Counted from the first letter of the stretch, positions 18,771 to 32,232 are shown. The stretch: 32,232 nucleotides of DNA from 'Osedax' symbiont bacterium Rs2_46_30_T18 (GCA_002163025.1 MABF01000276.1:1-32232), one strand, 5' to 3'. The notes: generated by a model from the sequence alone, not told the origin. A program made the numbers and translations.

Positions 18771-19804
18771 GATCTGGACCCCGCGTCTCGATAGTCACAC
18801 AACTCTCTCAGGACACTCGTTGCGAATGAGCCAGGTGCTAATTCAAAACTAATTTGCCAAACCCCGGGCTGCACACAAACACTCTGCAAGTTGCCCGCCA
18901 GTAAACGAATGGAGCGCCGATCCTGAGATAATCCCGTATACTCCAGTCGTTCAATTATATCTGCGTATTCTGCGAGTAATTTTTGTTCCCATTGCAGTGC
19001 AGTGTCATTCACTATAGGCCGCCCCCTGCCACACATAGGGCCGGTCAAATGCAAGTCTAATTCCTGCATACGGACAGTTAAAGCGTCTATATCATCGGCG
19101 ACAAAATGGCTCTTACTTCCGTCTAACATCAGCACATCGCCAGCCATTATTTTTGACCAGAGCTGATCTTGTATACGCTCAGACAGCAAGTGATTAAAAA
19201 ACCAGGATCGCACAGCAGAAATATACAAACCCTTCTTGTTGCGGTTGCGCTCTTTGAACTCTTCTTTAAGCAGGGAAATACCGCGGCTTAAGTTGCCTCC
19301 GGCTATGCCAAATCGCTGCTCGCCGAAATAGTTAGGCACGCCCTTCTCTATCATAGCCAAGCGCCGGGCAAACTCAATATCATCACTGACATCGCGTATA
19401 TACAAACTAAATTTATTACCCTTAAGCGCACCGGTACGCAACTTTCGGCTGTGCTTTTGCACGTCCAGTACTTCGATACTGGCGCTATTAAATGCCAGCA
19501 TTGAGATTGTCTTTACTCCCGGGAGACAGACGCTAAACCACTGTTCAGTAATTGCATGCCGGTCTTTTTTCCCCGCGTAACCAATCTCTTTACTGGTGAC
19601 TTTAAAGAACTGCGCCAGTTGTTTTGCCACCCAGTCGCTATTTTCTCCATTTTTGCGTATCTTAATGTACCAGTGCTCACCTTCGCCGTCGGGTTCAAAA
19701 GCGGGAATCTCAGTGACCAAAAAATCTTCATTACTGGTTCTGATTACAGCAGTGCATTGGGGCTTACCATAGAGGTATTGATAATCAGTAGGGTATCTAT
19801 TCAT
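18767..19804 (-). CDS. truD: tRNA pseudouridine(13) synthase TruD
   Basis: GYAGKKDRHAITEQWFSV (TruD catalytic motif), VPNYFGEQRFG; 4-nt overlap with surE. Confidence 0.96.
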   Translation of the reverse strand: MNRYPTDYQYLYGKPQCTAVIRTSNEDFLVTEIPAFEPDGEGEHWYIKIRKNGENSDWVAKQLAQFFKVTSKEIGYAGKKDRHAITEQWFSVCLPGVKTISMLAFNSASIEVLDVQKHSRKLRTGALKGNKFSLYIRDVSDDIEFARRLAMIEKGVPNYFGEQRFGIAGGNLSRGISLLKEEFKERNRNKKGLYISAVRSWFFNHLLSERIQDQLWSKIMAGDVLMLDGSKSHFVADDIDALTVRMQELDLHLTGPMCGRGRPIVNDTALQWEQKLLAEYADIIERLEYTGLSQDRRSIRLLAGNLQSVCVQPGVWQISFELAPGSFATSVLRELCDYRDAGSRS

Positions 19805-19859
19805 TATTAAAAACTTGTGCCTTGTACTGTTTAAATGTTCATTCGCTGATAACTATTAG

Positions 19860-20144
19860 TTACTGCCGGGTATTATCTATTAATTGGTAAAAAGTCTCAT
19901 CGGGCTTAACCATCCCCAGCTCACTTCTGGCGCGTTCTTCAATGGCTATCAAACCTTTACGCAAATCAATGACTTCTGCTTCCAACTGATGATTACGCAG
20001 CAGTAACTTATCATTTTTTGCAGATTGCGCACTAATTTCACGTTCAAGTGCCACTATCTGCAACACATTTGCCTCACCAAACCATATTCGATACTGCAGT
20101 CCGGCCAACAACATCAGGAGCCCCAACAGTAATAATCTATACAT
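19860..20144 (-). CDS. ftsB: Cell division protein FtsB
   Basis: 94 aa. One N-terminal TM segment, coiled coil, ...ARSELGMVKPDETFYQ signature; eno-linked. Confidence 0.93.
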   Translation of the reverse strand: MYRLLLLGLLMLLAGLQYRIWFGEANVLQIVALEREISAQSAKNDKLLLRNHQLEAEVIDLRKGLIAIEERARSELGMVKPDETFYQLIDNTRQ

Positions 20145-20334
20145 GTATTTTCCCGGGATAAATCATAGAGAGTAATCAATTCGACGTTTTACTCATAGCT
20201 ATCCATTGAAAAGAATGTGGATATTAAGGCTACGAAACCAACACTTCATGATTGTAGGTACAAGACCATCACCGTTATATCGCAGTTAGGGGACACTGTT
20301 CAATAGTGTAAAGTTTTTAACACAGAAAACAAAG

Positions 20335-20359
20335 AAAAAGGGAGCAAAAGCTCCCCTTT
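20335..20359 (-). terminator. Rho-independent terminator downstream of eno
   Basis: Minus strand: AAAGGGGAGC-TTTT-GCTCCCTTTTT. Confidence 0.88.
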
Positions 20360-20381
20360 GAAATCATCGAATTAATCACAA

Positions 20382-20403
20382 GCTTTAAGCATTCACTTAA
20401 AGC
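20382..20403. repeat. Inverted repeat between the eno stop and its terminator
   Basis: Perfect 8-bp arms GCTTTAAG-cattca-CTTAAAGC. Confidence 0.7.
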
Positions 20404-20431
20404 CTGTCACACAGGTTCGAGTCATTAATCA

Positions 20432-21781
<1,350 letters not shown>

Positions 21782-21967
21782 TCAAACCGTAAAGGCTGTG
21801 AGTTTAAGCTACTGATCAGCTATCACTGACTTTTCACCTAAGAAAGACGCCAATAAGCCCAAAAACGCTCAGACTTAACCACCACCTTCCCACTACCAAT
21901 GCTCTATGGCACTTTTTATAATTTTATAACAAGCTAAAAAGGGCTGCGGCTATAACTAGCGCACATA

Positions 21968-21992
21968 AATAAGGAGCCTATAGCTCCTTATT
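21968..21992 (-). terminator. Probable hairpin terminator downstream of pyrG
   Basis: AATAAGGAGC-CTATA-GCTCCTTATT: perfect 10-bp stem, only a short T-rich flank. Confidence 0.65.
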
Positions 21993-22013
21993 ATTTCAAC
22001 ACTTATTTAAAGA

Positions 22014-23666
<1,653 letters not shown>

Positions 23667-23737
23667 TTAAATATGGAGGAAAAAATAGTGCTACTTAGAT
23701 GGCATTGCAGTCTAGCAAAATGTTGACTATTTCTCAA

Positions 23738-25033
23738 TCACAATGGCTGCCAATCGAGGCTAAAATAGGATTTATTTTGCCCTTGTTTCAACCAACCCTG
23801 ACAGATACAGACACCGGGAATTGCCACTAATTGATCTGCATACATTAACAGCGGCCAGTCATCTCTCAACCAGGGTGGAATATGCTGCTGCTGCATAATT
23901 TTTGTGAACTTTTTAGCGGGTCGGTTAATCGCTGTCACTCTCAACCCGGGCCTGCTACTGGACAGATACATTCCCTCGATGAATTCTATGCCGCTGTCCG
24001 CCGGGTGCCAATTAAATACACCGTGACTGGTTGCATAAGTACATGTAGCAGGTAGTAACTGTGGCCAGGGCTGCACTTGAATAGAGTCATCCAGCAGGTA
24101 TAGTCGCTGTTGGTAGCGGCGCACTTTGTACGCACCGAGCTGGCAGTAGCCGTTGGCATCACGACTACTGTTAATCACATCTTTGACGATGCGCTGCAGC
24201 TCTTTTCGGGAGACCGATCTGGCGGTGGTTTCGACAAGCCAATGGCGTAACAGGGCCAGGCCTTTTTGCTGTTCAAAGGTGTGCCAGAGGTTCAAATCCA
24301 TGCTATTGGCACTACTGATCGCAGCCACATCAACAGCCAGATAATCCGCCAGTATCTTTTGCTCAGCGTCTAACAACGCAGCAGAGATTCCCATCTGCGC
24401 AGCGGCCTTAGGCCAGTGCTGCGCAATGGGTGCTAGAACACGATGGCGAATATAATTACGATCGTAATCAAGGCAATCATTACTGGGGTCATCGACCCAC
24501 TCTAATTGATTCTGCTGGGCGTATTGTTGCAGAACATCTTTGGGGATTTGCAGCAGCGGCCTGAACAGATAGCCAGCGGCTAATCGACGCAGTTGCGGCA
24601 TGCCCGCTAAACCTTTACCACCGGCGCCACGCACCAATCGAAACAATATTGTCTCAGCCTGGTCATCAGCATGATGCCCCAACAACAGGCAATCTCCAGG
24701 TTGCAAGAAATTTTCGAAGCACTGATAACGCGCATCCCTGAGCTGCTGTTCACTGCTACCATTGGCACTGATGCTAAAACTGTGTAGGGGGATATTACGC
24801 TGCAGACACTGTTGCTGGCAAAATTGTTGCCAATCGTTCGCTGCACTTTGTAACTGGTGATTTACATGCAAGGCAACTACTGGAACACCCGCCTTTACCA
24901 GGGCGCGCTGGGCAAGATCCAATATCACTATTGAGTCCAGCCCGCCACTGAGTGCTACCACCCAGCGCTGTACTTCTAGAGCACTGATTGGCGCTGAACT
25001 ACACTGCTCGGTAAACTGCTCAGTGATAGCCAT
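23738..25033 (-). CDS. tilS: tRNA(Ile)-lysidine synthetase
   Basis: PP-loop ALSGGLDSIVIL, HHADDQAETILFRLVRGAG; located between accA and pyrG. Confidence 0.95.
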   Translation of the reverse strand: MAITEQFTEQCSSAPISALEVQRWVVALSGGLDSIVILDLAQRALVKAGVPVVALHVNHQLQSAANDWQQFCQQQCLQRNIPLHSFSISANGSSEQQLRDARYQCFENFLQPGDCLLLGHHADDQAETILFRLVRGAGGKGLAGMPQLRRLAAGYLFRPLLQIPKDVLQQYAQQNQLEWVDDPSNDCLDYDRNYIRHRVLAPIAQHWPKAAAQMGISAALLDAEQKILADYLAVDVAAISSANSMDLNLWHTFEQQKGLALLRHWLVETTARSVSRKELQRIVKDVINSSRDANGYCQLGAYKVRRYQQRLYLLDDSIQVQPWPQLLPATCTYATSHGVFNWHPADSGIEFIEGMYLSSSRPGLRVTAINRPAKKFTKIMQQQHIPPWLRDDWPLLMYADQLVAIPGVCICQGWLKQGQNKSYFSLDWQPL

Positions 25034-25046
25034 ATATACTTAAAGC

Positions 25047-26000
25047 TTAGCCGTTTAAGCCGTAAGACATGAGACGTTGGTAGCGGCGCTCAAGCATTTC
25101 ATCCACTGACAGCTCTGTCAGAGTTGCCAGAGACGACACTAGCTCAGCTTTTAGTGTGCCAGCTAACTCCCTGGGAGATCTATGTGCACCACCTAAAGGC
25201 TCGGCAATTACCTGATCCACCAAACCTAATTCAGATAACCTATCGGAGGTGATGCCCATGACTCGGGCAGCCTCAGAAGCTTTATCGGCGCTTTTCCACA
25301 GTATCGAAGCGCAGCCTTCGGGGGAGATAACAGAGTAAGTAGAGTATTGCAGCATCATCAACTTATCGCAGACACCTATAGCCAGAGCTCCACCTGAACC
25401 ACCCTCACCGATAACTGTTGAAATTACCGGTGTTTTTAACTGTGACATCTTAGCTAAATTGAAAGCGATAGCTTCACTTTGACCGCGCTCTTCAGCGCCA
25501 ATTCCTGGGTAGGCACCCGGAGTATCAATGAACGTTAGGATAGGCATTTTAAAACGCTCGGCCATTTCCATTACCCGCAATGCTTTTCGGTAACCTTCAG
25601 GTCTTGGCATGCCAAAATTTCGACGTACTTTCTCTTTTACAGCACGACCCTTCTGATGACCAATAACCACTACCGGCTTACCGGCTAACCGACCCATACC
25701 ACAAACTAGAGCGGCATCATCGGCGTAGTGTCTATCGCCGTGGATTTCTTCAAAATCATCGATTAAATAGTCGATATAGTCCAGAGTGTAAGGGCGCTGT
25801 GGATGGCGTGAAATTTGCGATACCTGCCAGGCGGACAAATCACTAAAAATAGTTTTAGTTAAGCTCCTGCTCTTTTCTTCAAGCTTAGCAAGTTCGTCTG
25901 AGATGTTGATTTCAGTGTTTTCACCAACAAGTCTTAACTCTTCAATTTTCGTTTCAAGCTTGGCAATTGGCTGCTCAAACTCTAAATAATTCGGATTCAT
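25047..26000 (-). CDS. accA: Acetyl-CoA carboxylase carboxyltransferase subunit alpha
   Basis: [59 protein letters not shown]. Confidence 0.97.
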   Translation of the reverse strand: MNPNYLEFEQPIAKLETKIEELRLVGENTEINISDELAKLEEKSRSLTKTIFSDLSAWQVSQISRHPQRPYTLDYIDYLIDDFEEIHGDRHYADDAALVCGMGRLAGKPVVVIGHQKGRAVKEKVRRNFGMPRPEGYRKALRVMEMAERFKMPILTFIDTPGAYPGIGAEERGQSEAIAFNLAKMSQLKTPVISTVIGEGGSGGALAIGVCDKLMMLQYSTYSVISPEGCASILWKSADKASEAARVMGITSDRLSELGLVDQVIAEPLGGAHRSPRELAGTLKAELVSSLATLTELSVDEMLERRYQRLMSYGLNG

Positions 26001-26055
26001 CTGCTCTTATTCCGCTTTTAATATCAAATTAACGGCCAATTTTACCGTTCTGTCA

Positions 26056-26078
26056 GCCAGATAACTAGTGTATCTGGC
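26056..26078. repeat. Inverted repeat in the dnaE-accA intergenic region
   Basis: Perfect 8-bp arms GCCAGATA-actagtg-TATCTGGC; no adjacent T run on the minus strand. Confidence 0.7.
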
Positions 26079-26165
26079 AAAATTTCGGCACATTGGCACT
26101 AATATCATATAAATCATAATGTTAAATATCAAACTGACTTATAAATGTGCTCTCGACAAGATCCA

Positions 26166-29100
26166 TCATAAATAATGTATACTGACGCTACCCTCAGCGA
26201 AAAGCTCTTGCAGTGCTATTAATAAATCATCACTGGCTTCTACCCGCCAGTCATCGCCTAAATTGATCAGGCCACGGGCCTCACCGATTGAGAAATCAAG
26301 CGCAAGCTGCAACCCCTGCTGATTTTTATACCCGGACAACATTTGACTCACCTGGTGCAATTTGCGACCTTTGAAATCCGCTTGCGAGCAGCGCACTTTT
26401 ATTGCCTGTGCGTACTGAGCACGTGCCTGGGGGATACTAATTAATCTGTTAGCCCGTACTTTTAAACCACCCGAATAGTCATCATTAGAAATTTCTCCCT
26501 CCATAATAACCACGGTATCTTTTTTAATAATATCTCGGTACTGCTCGTATACATCGCCAAACAAAGTCACTTCAATGCGTGCAGATCTATCATCCAAAGT
26601 GATAAAACAAAGATTGTCGCCCTTTTTAGTCTTCATCACCCGCTGGTCGACGATCAAACCGGCAATTTTTTGCACGGCACCACGGGCAGGTGCGACTTCA
26701 CTAATTTTCTTGCTGATGAAATTAGCTAATTCAGATTCATATTCATCTATCGGGTGACCGGTCAAATACAAACCTAGAGTATCTAGCTCGCCATTCAAAC
26801 GCTCTCTATCAGTCCAATTACGAACATTTAGGTTTTCTTCAAAAGGGTCTCGGGCCTGTTCTTGATCATCACTGCCAAACAGATCGAACATCCCCGCGTT
26901 CTGGTTGTGGGCACTCTGATCAGCCGCTTTAAGAGCATCACTAATCGATGCCATCATCACCGCTCTGCTCGGGCCTAATTCATCCATTGCACCACAGCGT
27001 ATCAGCCCTTCCAGTACTCTTTTATTAAGCTTCTTCGCCCCGACACGCTCACAAAACTGGTACATATCGTCAAACTTGCCACTGCCGTCGTTGCGCGCTT
27101 CGATAATAGCTTCAATAGGGCCTTCGCCGACACCTTTGATAGCCCCAAGGCCGTATATAATGGTCCCGGAATCATCAACTGTAAATTTGTAATCACCATT
27201 TTGCACGCTGGGCAGTGCTGGTGGTATACCCATTTTTCGGCATTCCTCAACAAAGATGACTACCTTTTCAGTGGTCTGCATATCCGCCGACATAACTGCC
27301 GCCATAAAAGGCGCCGGGTAGTGAGTCTTTAGCCAGGCTGTTTGATAAGAAACCAGAGCATAAGCAGCCGAATGGGATTTGTTAAAGCCGTAGCCGGCAA
27401 ACTTCTCAACCAAGTCAAAAATATTTCCGGCCAAATCCCGATCTATTTCATTGTCCTCACAGCCTTGTAGGAACCCACTACGCTGTTTGGCCATCTCCTC
27501 CGGTTTCTTTTTACCCATAGCACGGCGTAACATGTCTGCCCCGCCTAAGGTAAAGCCAGCCATTACCTGAGCTATCTGCATGATTTGCTCTTGATATAAG
27601 ATAATACCGTAAGTCGGCTCTAATATCGGTTGCAGTATATCGAGCTGGTAGTCTGCATGTGGCCAGGCCATTTCTGCCCGACCGTGTTTACGATTGATAA
27701 AATCGTCGACCATGCCCGACTGCAACGGCCCTGGTCTAAACAGTGCCACCAGGGCGATGATATCTTCAAATCTACTGGGCTGCAGTTTTTTAACCAGATC
27801 TTTCATGCCGCTGGATTCAAGCTGGAATACTGCCGTGGTCTCAGAGGATTTGAGTAGATCGAAGGTGGGCTGATCGTCAAGGTCAATCAGCGCGATGTCC
27901 AACTCTTCTGCACCTGTTTGACGACGCACTGTGTTAATGGTTTTCAGTGCCCAATCAATGATAGTTAGGGTGCGTAACCCCAGAAAATCGAATTTTACCA
28001 GACCGGCTTCTTCGACATCATTTTTATCAAATTGAGTGACTAACCCCTTACCTTCTGCATCACATAATGTGGCGGCAAAATCAGTCAATTTGGTAGGCGC
28101 TATCACCACCCCACCGGCATGTTTACCTGTGCCACGGACCGTCCCTTCAAGTTTCAGGGCCATATCCATAATTTCTTGAGCTTCTTCACTTCCTTTGACA
28201 AATTCGGCCAGTGCCGGTTCTATCTCCAGAGCTTTGCTCAAAGTTATGCCTACTTCAAAGGGAATAAGTTTAGACAGTTTATCTGCCAGACCAAATGGCT
28301 TTCCCTGTACTCGGGCTACATCCCTCACTACCGCCTTGGCCGCCATAGTGCCAAAAGTAACTATTTGCGATACCGCATCCCGACCGTAAGTTCTGGCGAC
28401 GTAGTCGATTACTTTGTCGCGGTTATCCATGCAGAAATCGATATCGAAGTCGGGCATAGAGACACGTTCTGGGTTGAGGAATCTCTCGAACAGTAAATCG
28501 TACTCCAGCGGATCTAAGTCGGTGATTTTTTGCGCGTAAGCGATCAGTGAACCCGCTCCCGATCCACGACCAGGCCCCACTGGAATATCGTTATCTTTAC
28601 CCCATTTGATAAAGTCCATCACTATTAAAAAATAGCCGGGAAAACCCATTTGGATAATGATTTCTAACTCAAATTCAAGCCGGTCATAATAAACTTTTCG
28701 CTTATCTTGATATTCTGGATCTTCTTTATCCAGAATAATGGCCAGCCTTTCTTCCAGCCCCTTCTCTGAGACATCGCGAAAGAATTCATCCATCGTCATC
28801 CCGTCAGGAATGGGATATTTTGGTAGGTAATAAGTACCCAAATCTAATTCTATGTTACAGCGTTTGGCTATTTGCAGGCTATTTTCAATTGCCGATGGAA
28901 TGTCTGAAAACAGCTCGATCATCTCGTCGCTGCTTCTAAAATACTGTTGTTCGCTGTAATCCCTTGGTCTTTTAGGGTCGTCCAGAACTCTGCTTTGGTT
29001 AATGCACACTCTGGCTTCGTGAGCATCAAAATCAGATGTCTTCACAAACATTACATCGTTAGTGGCGACCACCGGACAACCAGTCTTTACAGCAAGTGCA

Positions 29101-29660
29101 ACGCTGTATTGAACCAACTCATTTTCAGCAGCGCGACCGGTGCGCTGTAATTCCAGATAGAACCTATCCGGGAATGCTCGCATCCACTGGGCGAGAACTT
29201 CTTCAGCCGCTGAGTTTTCCGCTAATAGCTCCCGACCTACTTCTCCTTTCCCAGCCGCCGACAATGCAATCAGGCCTTCGGTCTTTTCGAATAACCAACT
29301 TTTCTTAATCAGTACTTTGTCGAGGGAGAAATTTTGACCTTGCTCATAGGCCCTGGAAATTAACTCCATCAAATTACGATAACCTAAAGCGTCCTGTGCT
29401 AGTAAAGTAATAACAAAAGGCTGCCCCTGCATATCGTCATCATTCAGGACTAATAAGTCGGCTCCGCATATAGGCTTAACACCCGCGCCAGTAGCAGCCT
29501 TGAAAAATTTAACTAATGCAAACAAATTAATATGATCAGTAACAGCTACCGCTGGCATTGAACCATCTTTTGCAGCAGCCACTAGAGCTTTAATGCGGCA
29601 GAGTCCATCTACTACCGAGTATTCAGTGTGGGTACGAAGATGAACGAACGAATCAGACAT
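26166..29660 (-). CDS. dnaE: DNA polymerase III subunit alpha
   Basis: 1164 aa. PHP domain, GPGRGSGAGSLIAYAQKITDLDPL, PDFDIDFCMDNRDKVIDYV, C-terminal OB region. Confidence 0.97.
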   Translation of the reverse strand: MSDSFVHLRTHTEYSVVDGLCRIKALVAAAKDGSMPAVAVTDHINLFALVKFFKAATGAGVKPICGADLLVLNDDDMQGQPFVITLLAQDALGYRNLMELISRAYEQGQNFSLDKVLIKKSWLFEKTEGLIALSAAGKGEVGRELLAENSAAEEVLAQWMRAFPDRFYLELQRTGRAAENELVQYSVALAVKTGCPVVATNDVMFVKTSDFDAHEARVCINQSRVLDDPKRPRDYSEQQYFRSSDEMIELFSDIPSAIENSLQIAKRCNIELDLGTYYLPKYPIPDGMTMDEFFRDVSEKGLEERLAIILDKEDPEYQDKRKVYYDRLEFELEIIIQMGFPGYFLIVMDFIKWGKDNDIPVGPGRGSGAGSLIAYAQKITDLDPLEYDLLFERFLNPERVSMPDFDIDFCMDNRDKVIDYVARTYGRDAVSQIVTFGTMAAKAVVRDVARVQGKPFGLADKLSKLIPFEVGITLSKALEIEPALAEFVKGSEEAQEIMDMALKLEGTVRGTGKHAGGVVIAPTKLTDFAATLCDAEGKGLVTQFDKNDVEEAGLVKFDFLGLRTLTIIDWALKTINTVRRQTGAEELDIALIDLDDQPTFDLLKSSETTAVFQLESSGMKDLVKKLQPSRFEDIIALVALFRPGPLQSGMVDDFINRKHGRAEMAWPHADYQLDILQPILEPTYGIILYQEQIMQIAQVMAGFTLGGADMLRRAMGKKKPEEMAKQRSGFLQGCEDNEIDRDLAGNIFDLVEKFAGYGFNKSHSAAYALVSYQTAWLKTHYPAPFMAAVMSADMQTTEKVVIFVEECRKMGIPPALPSVQNGDYKFTVDDSGTIIYGLGAIKGVGEGPIEAIIEARNDGSGKFDDMYQFCERVGAKKLNKRVLEGLIRCGAMDELGPSRAVMMASISDALKAADQSAHNQNAGMFDLFGSDDQEQARDPFEENLNVRNWTDRERLNGELDTLGLYLTGHPIDEYESELANFISKKISEVAPARGAVQKIAGLIVDQRVMKTKKGDNLCFITLDDRSARIEVTLFGDVYEQYRDIIKKDTVVIMEGEISNDDYSGGLKVRANRLISIPQARAQYAQAIKVRCSQADFKGRKLHQVSQMLSGYKNQQGLQLALDFSIGEARGLINLGDDWRVEASDDLLIALQELFAEGSVSIHYL

Positions 29661-29673
29661 AATTATCCTGGCT

Positions 29674-30270
29674 TTAGGTTGCAGCTAATAATATTTTTAC
29701 GGGTTTAAAACTTTTGCGGTGGCTTGGCAGCACGCCGTATTCCTCAAGTGCTGCCATATGTGCTTTAGTAGGGTAGCCTTTGTGGCGGTCAAAACCATAT
29801 TCTGGGTGCTGCACATGCAGTTCTTGCATCTCCCTGTCACGAATTACTTTGGCCAGTATAGAAGCTGCGCTGATAGCTTCAACTTTGGCATCACCTTTTA
29901 TTATCGCCGTGCAGGGGTAGTCGATATCGGGACAGCGATTACCATCAACTAAAACCATCTGCGGCGTGACCGTCAGGCCGAGAATGCTGCGTTGCATCGC
30001 TAACATACTGGCATGCAAAATATTAAGCTGGTCAATCTCCATAGGGGAAGCCCTGCCTACGGCGTAACAAAGTGCATTATCGACAATCTGCTGATAAAGA
30101 TACTCGCGTTTTTTCTCACTTAGCTTCTTTGAATCTGCCAAACCTGCGATAGGCCTGGACGGATCCAAGATCACGGCCGCTGCAACCACATCACCGATAA
30201 GTGGCCCCCTGCCAACCTCGTCGCAACCTGCCAGTTTGGCGATTGACTTGTACTGCTCTAGATTTTCCAT
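29674..30270 (-). CDS. rnhB: Ribonuclease HII
   Basis: [59 protein letters not shown]. Confidence 0.97.
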   Translation of the reverse strand: MENLEQYKSIAKLAGCDEVGRGPLIGDVVAAAVILDPSRPIAGLADSKKLSEKKREYLYQQIVDNALCYAVGRASPMEIDQLNILHASMLAMQRSILGLTVTPQMVLVDGNRCPDIDYPCTAIIKGDAKVEAISAASILAKVIRDREMQELHVQHPEYGFDRHKGYPTKAHMAALEEYGVLPSHRKSFKPVKILLAAT

Positions 30271-30278
30271 ACAGCTCT

Positions 30279-31433
30279 CTAATTTGAACCTAGTTTTGAT
30301 TGTAACAACTGCACAATCGCATCGGCTGCCCGCTCATTAGCGGGTAAATCTAACTGCTGATGTATTTGTTTAAGCTTGGCGATTTGATGTTCACGCCGCT
30401 GCTGATTAAACAGTGTCTGTTCTAATTCCCAACATAGAGTTTCAGGATTGGCATCCTTTTGCAGCCGTTCCGGCACCAGCATTTCACCGGCTAATAAATT
30501 CGGCAACGATACATATTCGACTCTTAACATACGCGAGTAAATGGCGTAAGTAAGAGCCGCCATCTTATAGGCAACCACCATAGGCTTAGCCAATAAAGCC
30601 GCTTCTAAAGTCGCTGTGCCGGACGCAATCAAAATGGCATCCGCAGCCGCCATCGCGGTTCTTGATTGCTGTAAAATCAATTTAACTGGTAAGTCAGGGT
30701 ACTGCTCCATCAGCAGTGCTATCTCTTCGTATCTGTACTGATTTGCCGCCGGCAATACAAATCGCAGCTGTGGATGTTTTTTCCATAACAATTTAGCACT
30801 GTGCAAAAATACCGGGGTGAGATATTTAGTCTCACTACTTCTGCTTCCCGGTAGTAACGCAACAATTAGGTCATCAGCGTTAAAGCCCAACTGCTGTTTA
30901 TGTTGCTGCTGCGAGTAATCCTGGGGAATAAGTTTTGCCAGTGGGTGGCCAACAAAAGAAATTTTTTGCGCGGTTGCAGCATAGTGTTGCCGCTCGAAGG
31001 GAAACAGTGTTAACAGCAGGTCTACCGCTTTTTTGATTTTGTAAATGCGTTTGTGCTTCCATGCCCACACTGATGGACTGACATAGTGGACTGTTAGTAT
31101 TCCGGCTTGTTTTAATGCCAGCTCGATATTTAAGTTAAAATCCGGGGCATCGATACCAATAAATAGATCCGGGGGAGAGCTGATAAAATCGGCAATCAGT
31201 TTTTTACGCAATTTGAGCAGCGTTGGCAGCCTTGCCAGAACCTCGAATAACCCCATAACTGATAGCTGTTCCATAGCAGCAAGAGATGTTAGCCCTTGGG
31301 CTATCATCAGCTCACCCCCTATGCCGTAAAACTCTGCATCCGGGTAGCGAGCTTTCAACGCTTTTATCAGACCACCCCCCAGAATATCACCTGAGGCTTC
31401 GCCGGCAATAATCGCTACCTTGAGCTTAGGCAC
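30279..31433 (-). CDS. lpxB: Lipid-A-disaccharide synthase
   Basis: [55 protein letters not shown]. Confidence 0.97.
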   Translation of the reverse strand: MPKLKVAIIAGEASGDILGGGLIKALKARYPDAEFYGIGGELMIAQGLTSLAAMEQLSVMGLFEVLARLPTLLKLRKKLIADFISSPPDLFIGIDAPDFNLNIELALKQAGILTVHYVSPSVWAWKHKRIYKIKKAVDLLLTLFPFERQHYAATAQKISFVGHPLAKLIPQDYSQQQHKQQLGFNADDLIVALLPGSRSSETKYLTPVFLHSAKLLWKKHPQLRFVLPAANQYRYEEIALLMEQYPDLPVKLILQQSRTAMAAADAILIASGTATLEAALLAKPMVVAYKMAALTYAIYSRMLRVEYVSLPNLLAGEMLVPERLQKDANPETLCWELEQTLFNQQRREHQIAKLKQIHQQLDLPANERAADAIVQLLQSKLGSN

Positions 31434-32221
31434 TAGCGAATAATGCCCCTGGTCGATTGCTGCAGCGAAGTCAGTAAGATTTCAATTTGCGGGGTAGCTG
31501 TAACCATCGTCTGTAACTTTGCAATCGCATCTTCCATAGAGAGTTGCTGGCGATAGATTATCTTGTAGGCGCGTTTAATTTGTGCAATCGACTGGGGACT
31601 ATAACCACTGCGCTTTAGCCCCTCTGCATTAATACCATGAGGTTTAGCCGGATTACCTGCGCTCATTACAAAGGCGGGGATATCTTTAAATATAACTGTT
31701 CCTGCAGCACACATAACAGCAGTACCTATGTGGCAAAATTGATGGACAGCGGTAAAACCACCCAAAATTGCTTTGTCAGATATTCTCACATGCCCAGCTG
31801 CAGCAGAGTTATTAGCCATAATCACATGGTCACCGATCACACAGTCATGAGCTACATGTACATTCACCATAAACAAATTGTTGCTACCTATTAAGGTCAA
31901 TGCATTATCTTGTACAGTGCCACGGTGGATAGTGCAGCTCTCTCGAAAGATATTATTGTCACCTATCTGCAAATAGGTCTGTTCGCCATTGTATTTCTTA
32001 TCCTGACAATCTTCACCAATGCTACAAAACTGAAATATTTGGTTGTTTTTACCAATTTTACATGGGCCTTTAATGACCACATGGGAGGCTATTGTTGTGT
32101 CTTCAGCAATTTCTACATCAGGGCCTATAATCGTCCAGGGGCCGACTCTGACACCTGTTGCTAATACTGCTGAAGGATCAATGATGGCACTTGGGTGAAT
32201 AAGCGGATTGGATTCTTTCAA
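31433..32221 (-). CDS. lpxA: Acyl-[ACP]--UDP-N-acetylglucosamine O-acyltransferase
   Basis: Left-handed beta-helix hexapeptide repeats; IHPSAIIDPSAVLATGVRVGPW, HVAHDCVIGDHVIMAN, GFTAVHQFCHIG. TTG start near the window edge with AGGTAG upstream; the exact start is uncertain. Confidence 0.95.
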   Translation of the reverse strand: MKESNPLIHPSAIIDPSAVLATGVRVGPWTIIGPDVEIAEDTTIASHVVIKGPCKIGKNNQIFQFCSIGEDCQDKKYNGEQTYLQIGDNNIFRESCTIHRGTVQDNALTLIGSNNLFMVNVHVAHDCVIGDHVIMANNSAAAGHVRISDKAILGGFTAVHQFCHIGTAVMCAAGTVIFKDIPAFVMSAGNPAKPHGINAEGLKRSGYSPQSIAQIKRAYKIIYRQQLSMEDAIAKLQTMVTATPQIEILLTSLQQSTRGIIR

Positions 32222-32232
32222 AATATCTACCT

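Noticed and set aside
28119-28496. 125-aa plus-strand ORF antisense to dnaE
   Set aside because: Lies entirely inside a strongly recognised dnaE coding sequence; composition looks like a shadow ORF and no domain is recognisable.

Overview
This 32.2 kb window looks like a conserved housekeeping region of a gammaproteobacterial chromosome. From left to right it contains: tyrS(-); an OapA/M23 peptidase(+) and anmK(+); erpA(-); a ClC channel/antiporter with a C-terminal regulatory region(+); hemL(+) with an overlapping unknown membrane protein(+); a TPR lipoprotein(-) and mrcB/PBP1b(-); an APH-like/P-loop kinase(+) and a small Rieske protein(+); then one long minus-strand block, rpoS-nlpD-DUF368-pcm-surE-truD-ftsB-eno-pyrG-tilS-accA-dnaE-rnhB-lpxB-lpxA. 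I found no CRISPR array, mobile element, tRNA or rRNA gene, or prophage. I see no convincing evidence of a wholly new system. The items most worth a second look are: (1) an rrn P1-like promoter at the extreme left edge, reading out of the window, with a GC-rich discriminator, an AT-rich upstream element and a Fis-like site; (2) a short TPR lipoprotein next to PBP1b that is a candidate LpoP-type activator; (3) absence of kdsA, ispD and ispF from positions where they commonly occur in this gene order; (4) a duplicated OapA/LysM-like module in the M23 peptidase; (5) an uncharacterised membrane protein whose start overlaps the hemL stop. All product calls come from motif and sequence recognition; no database search was run.
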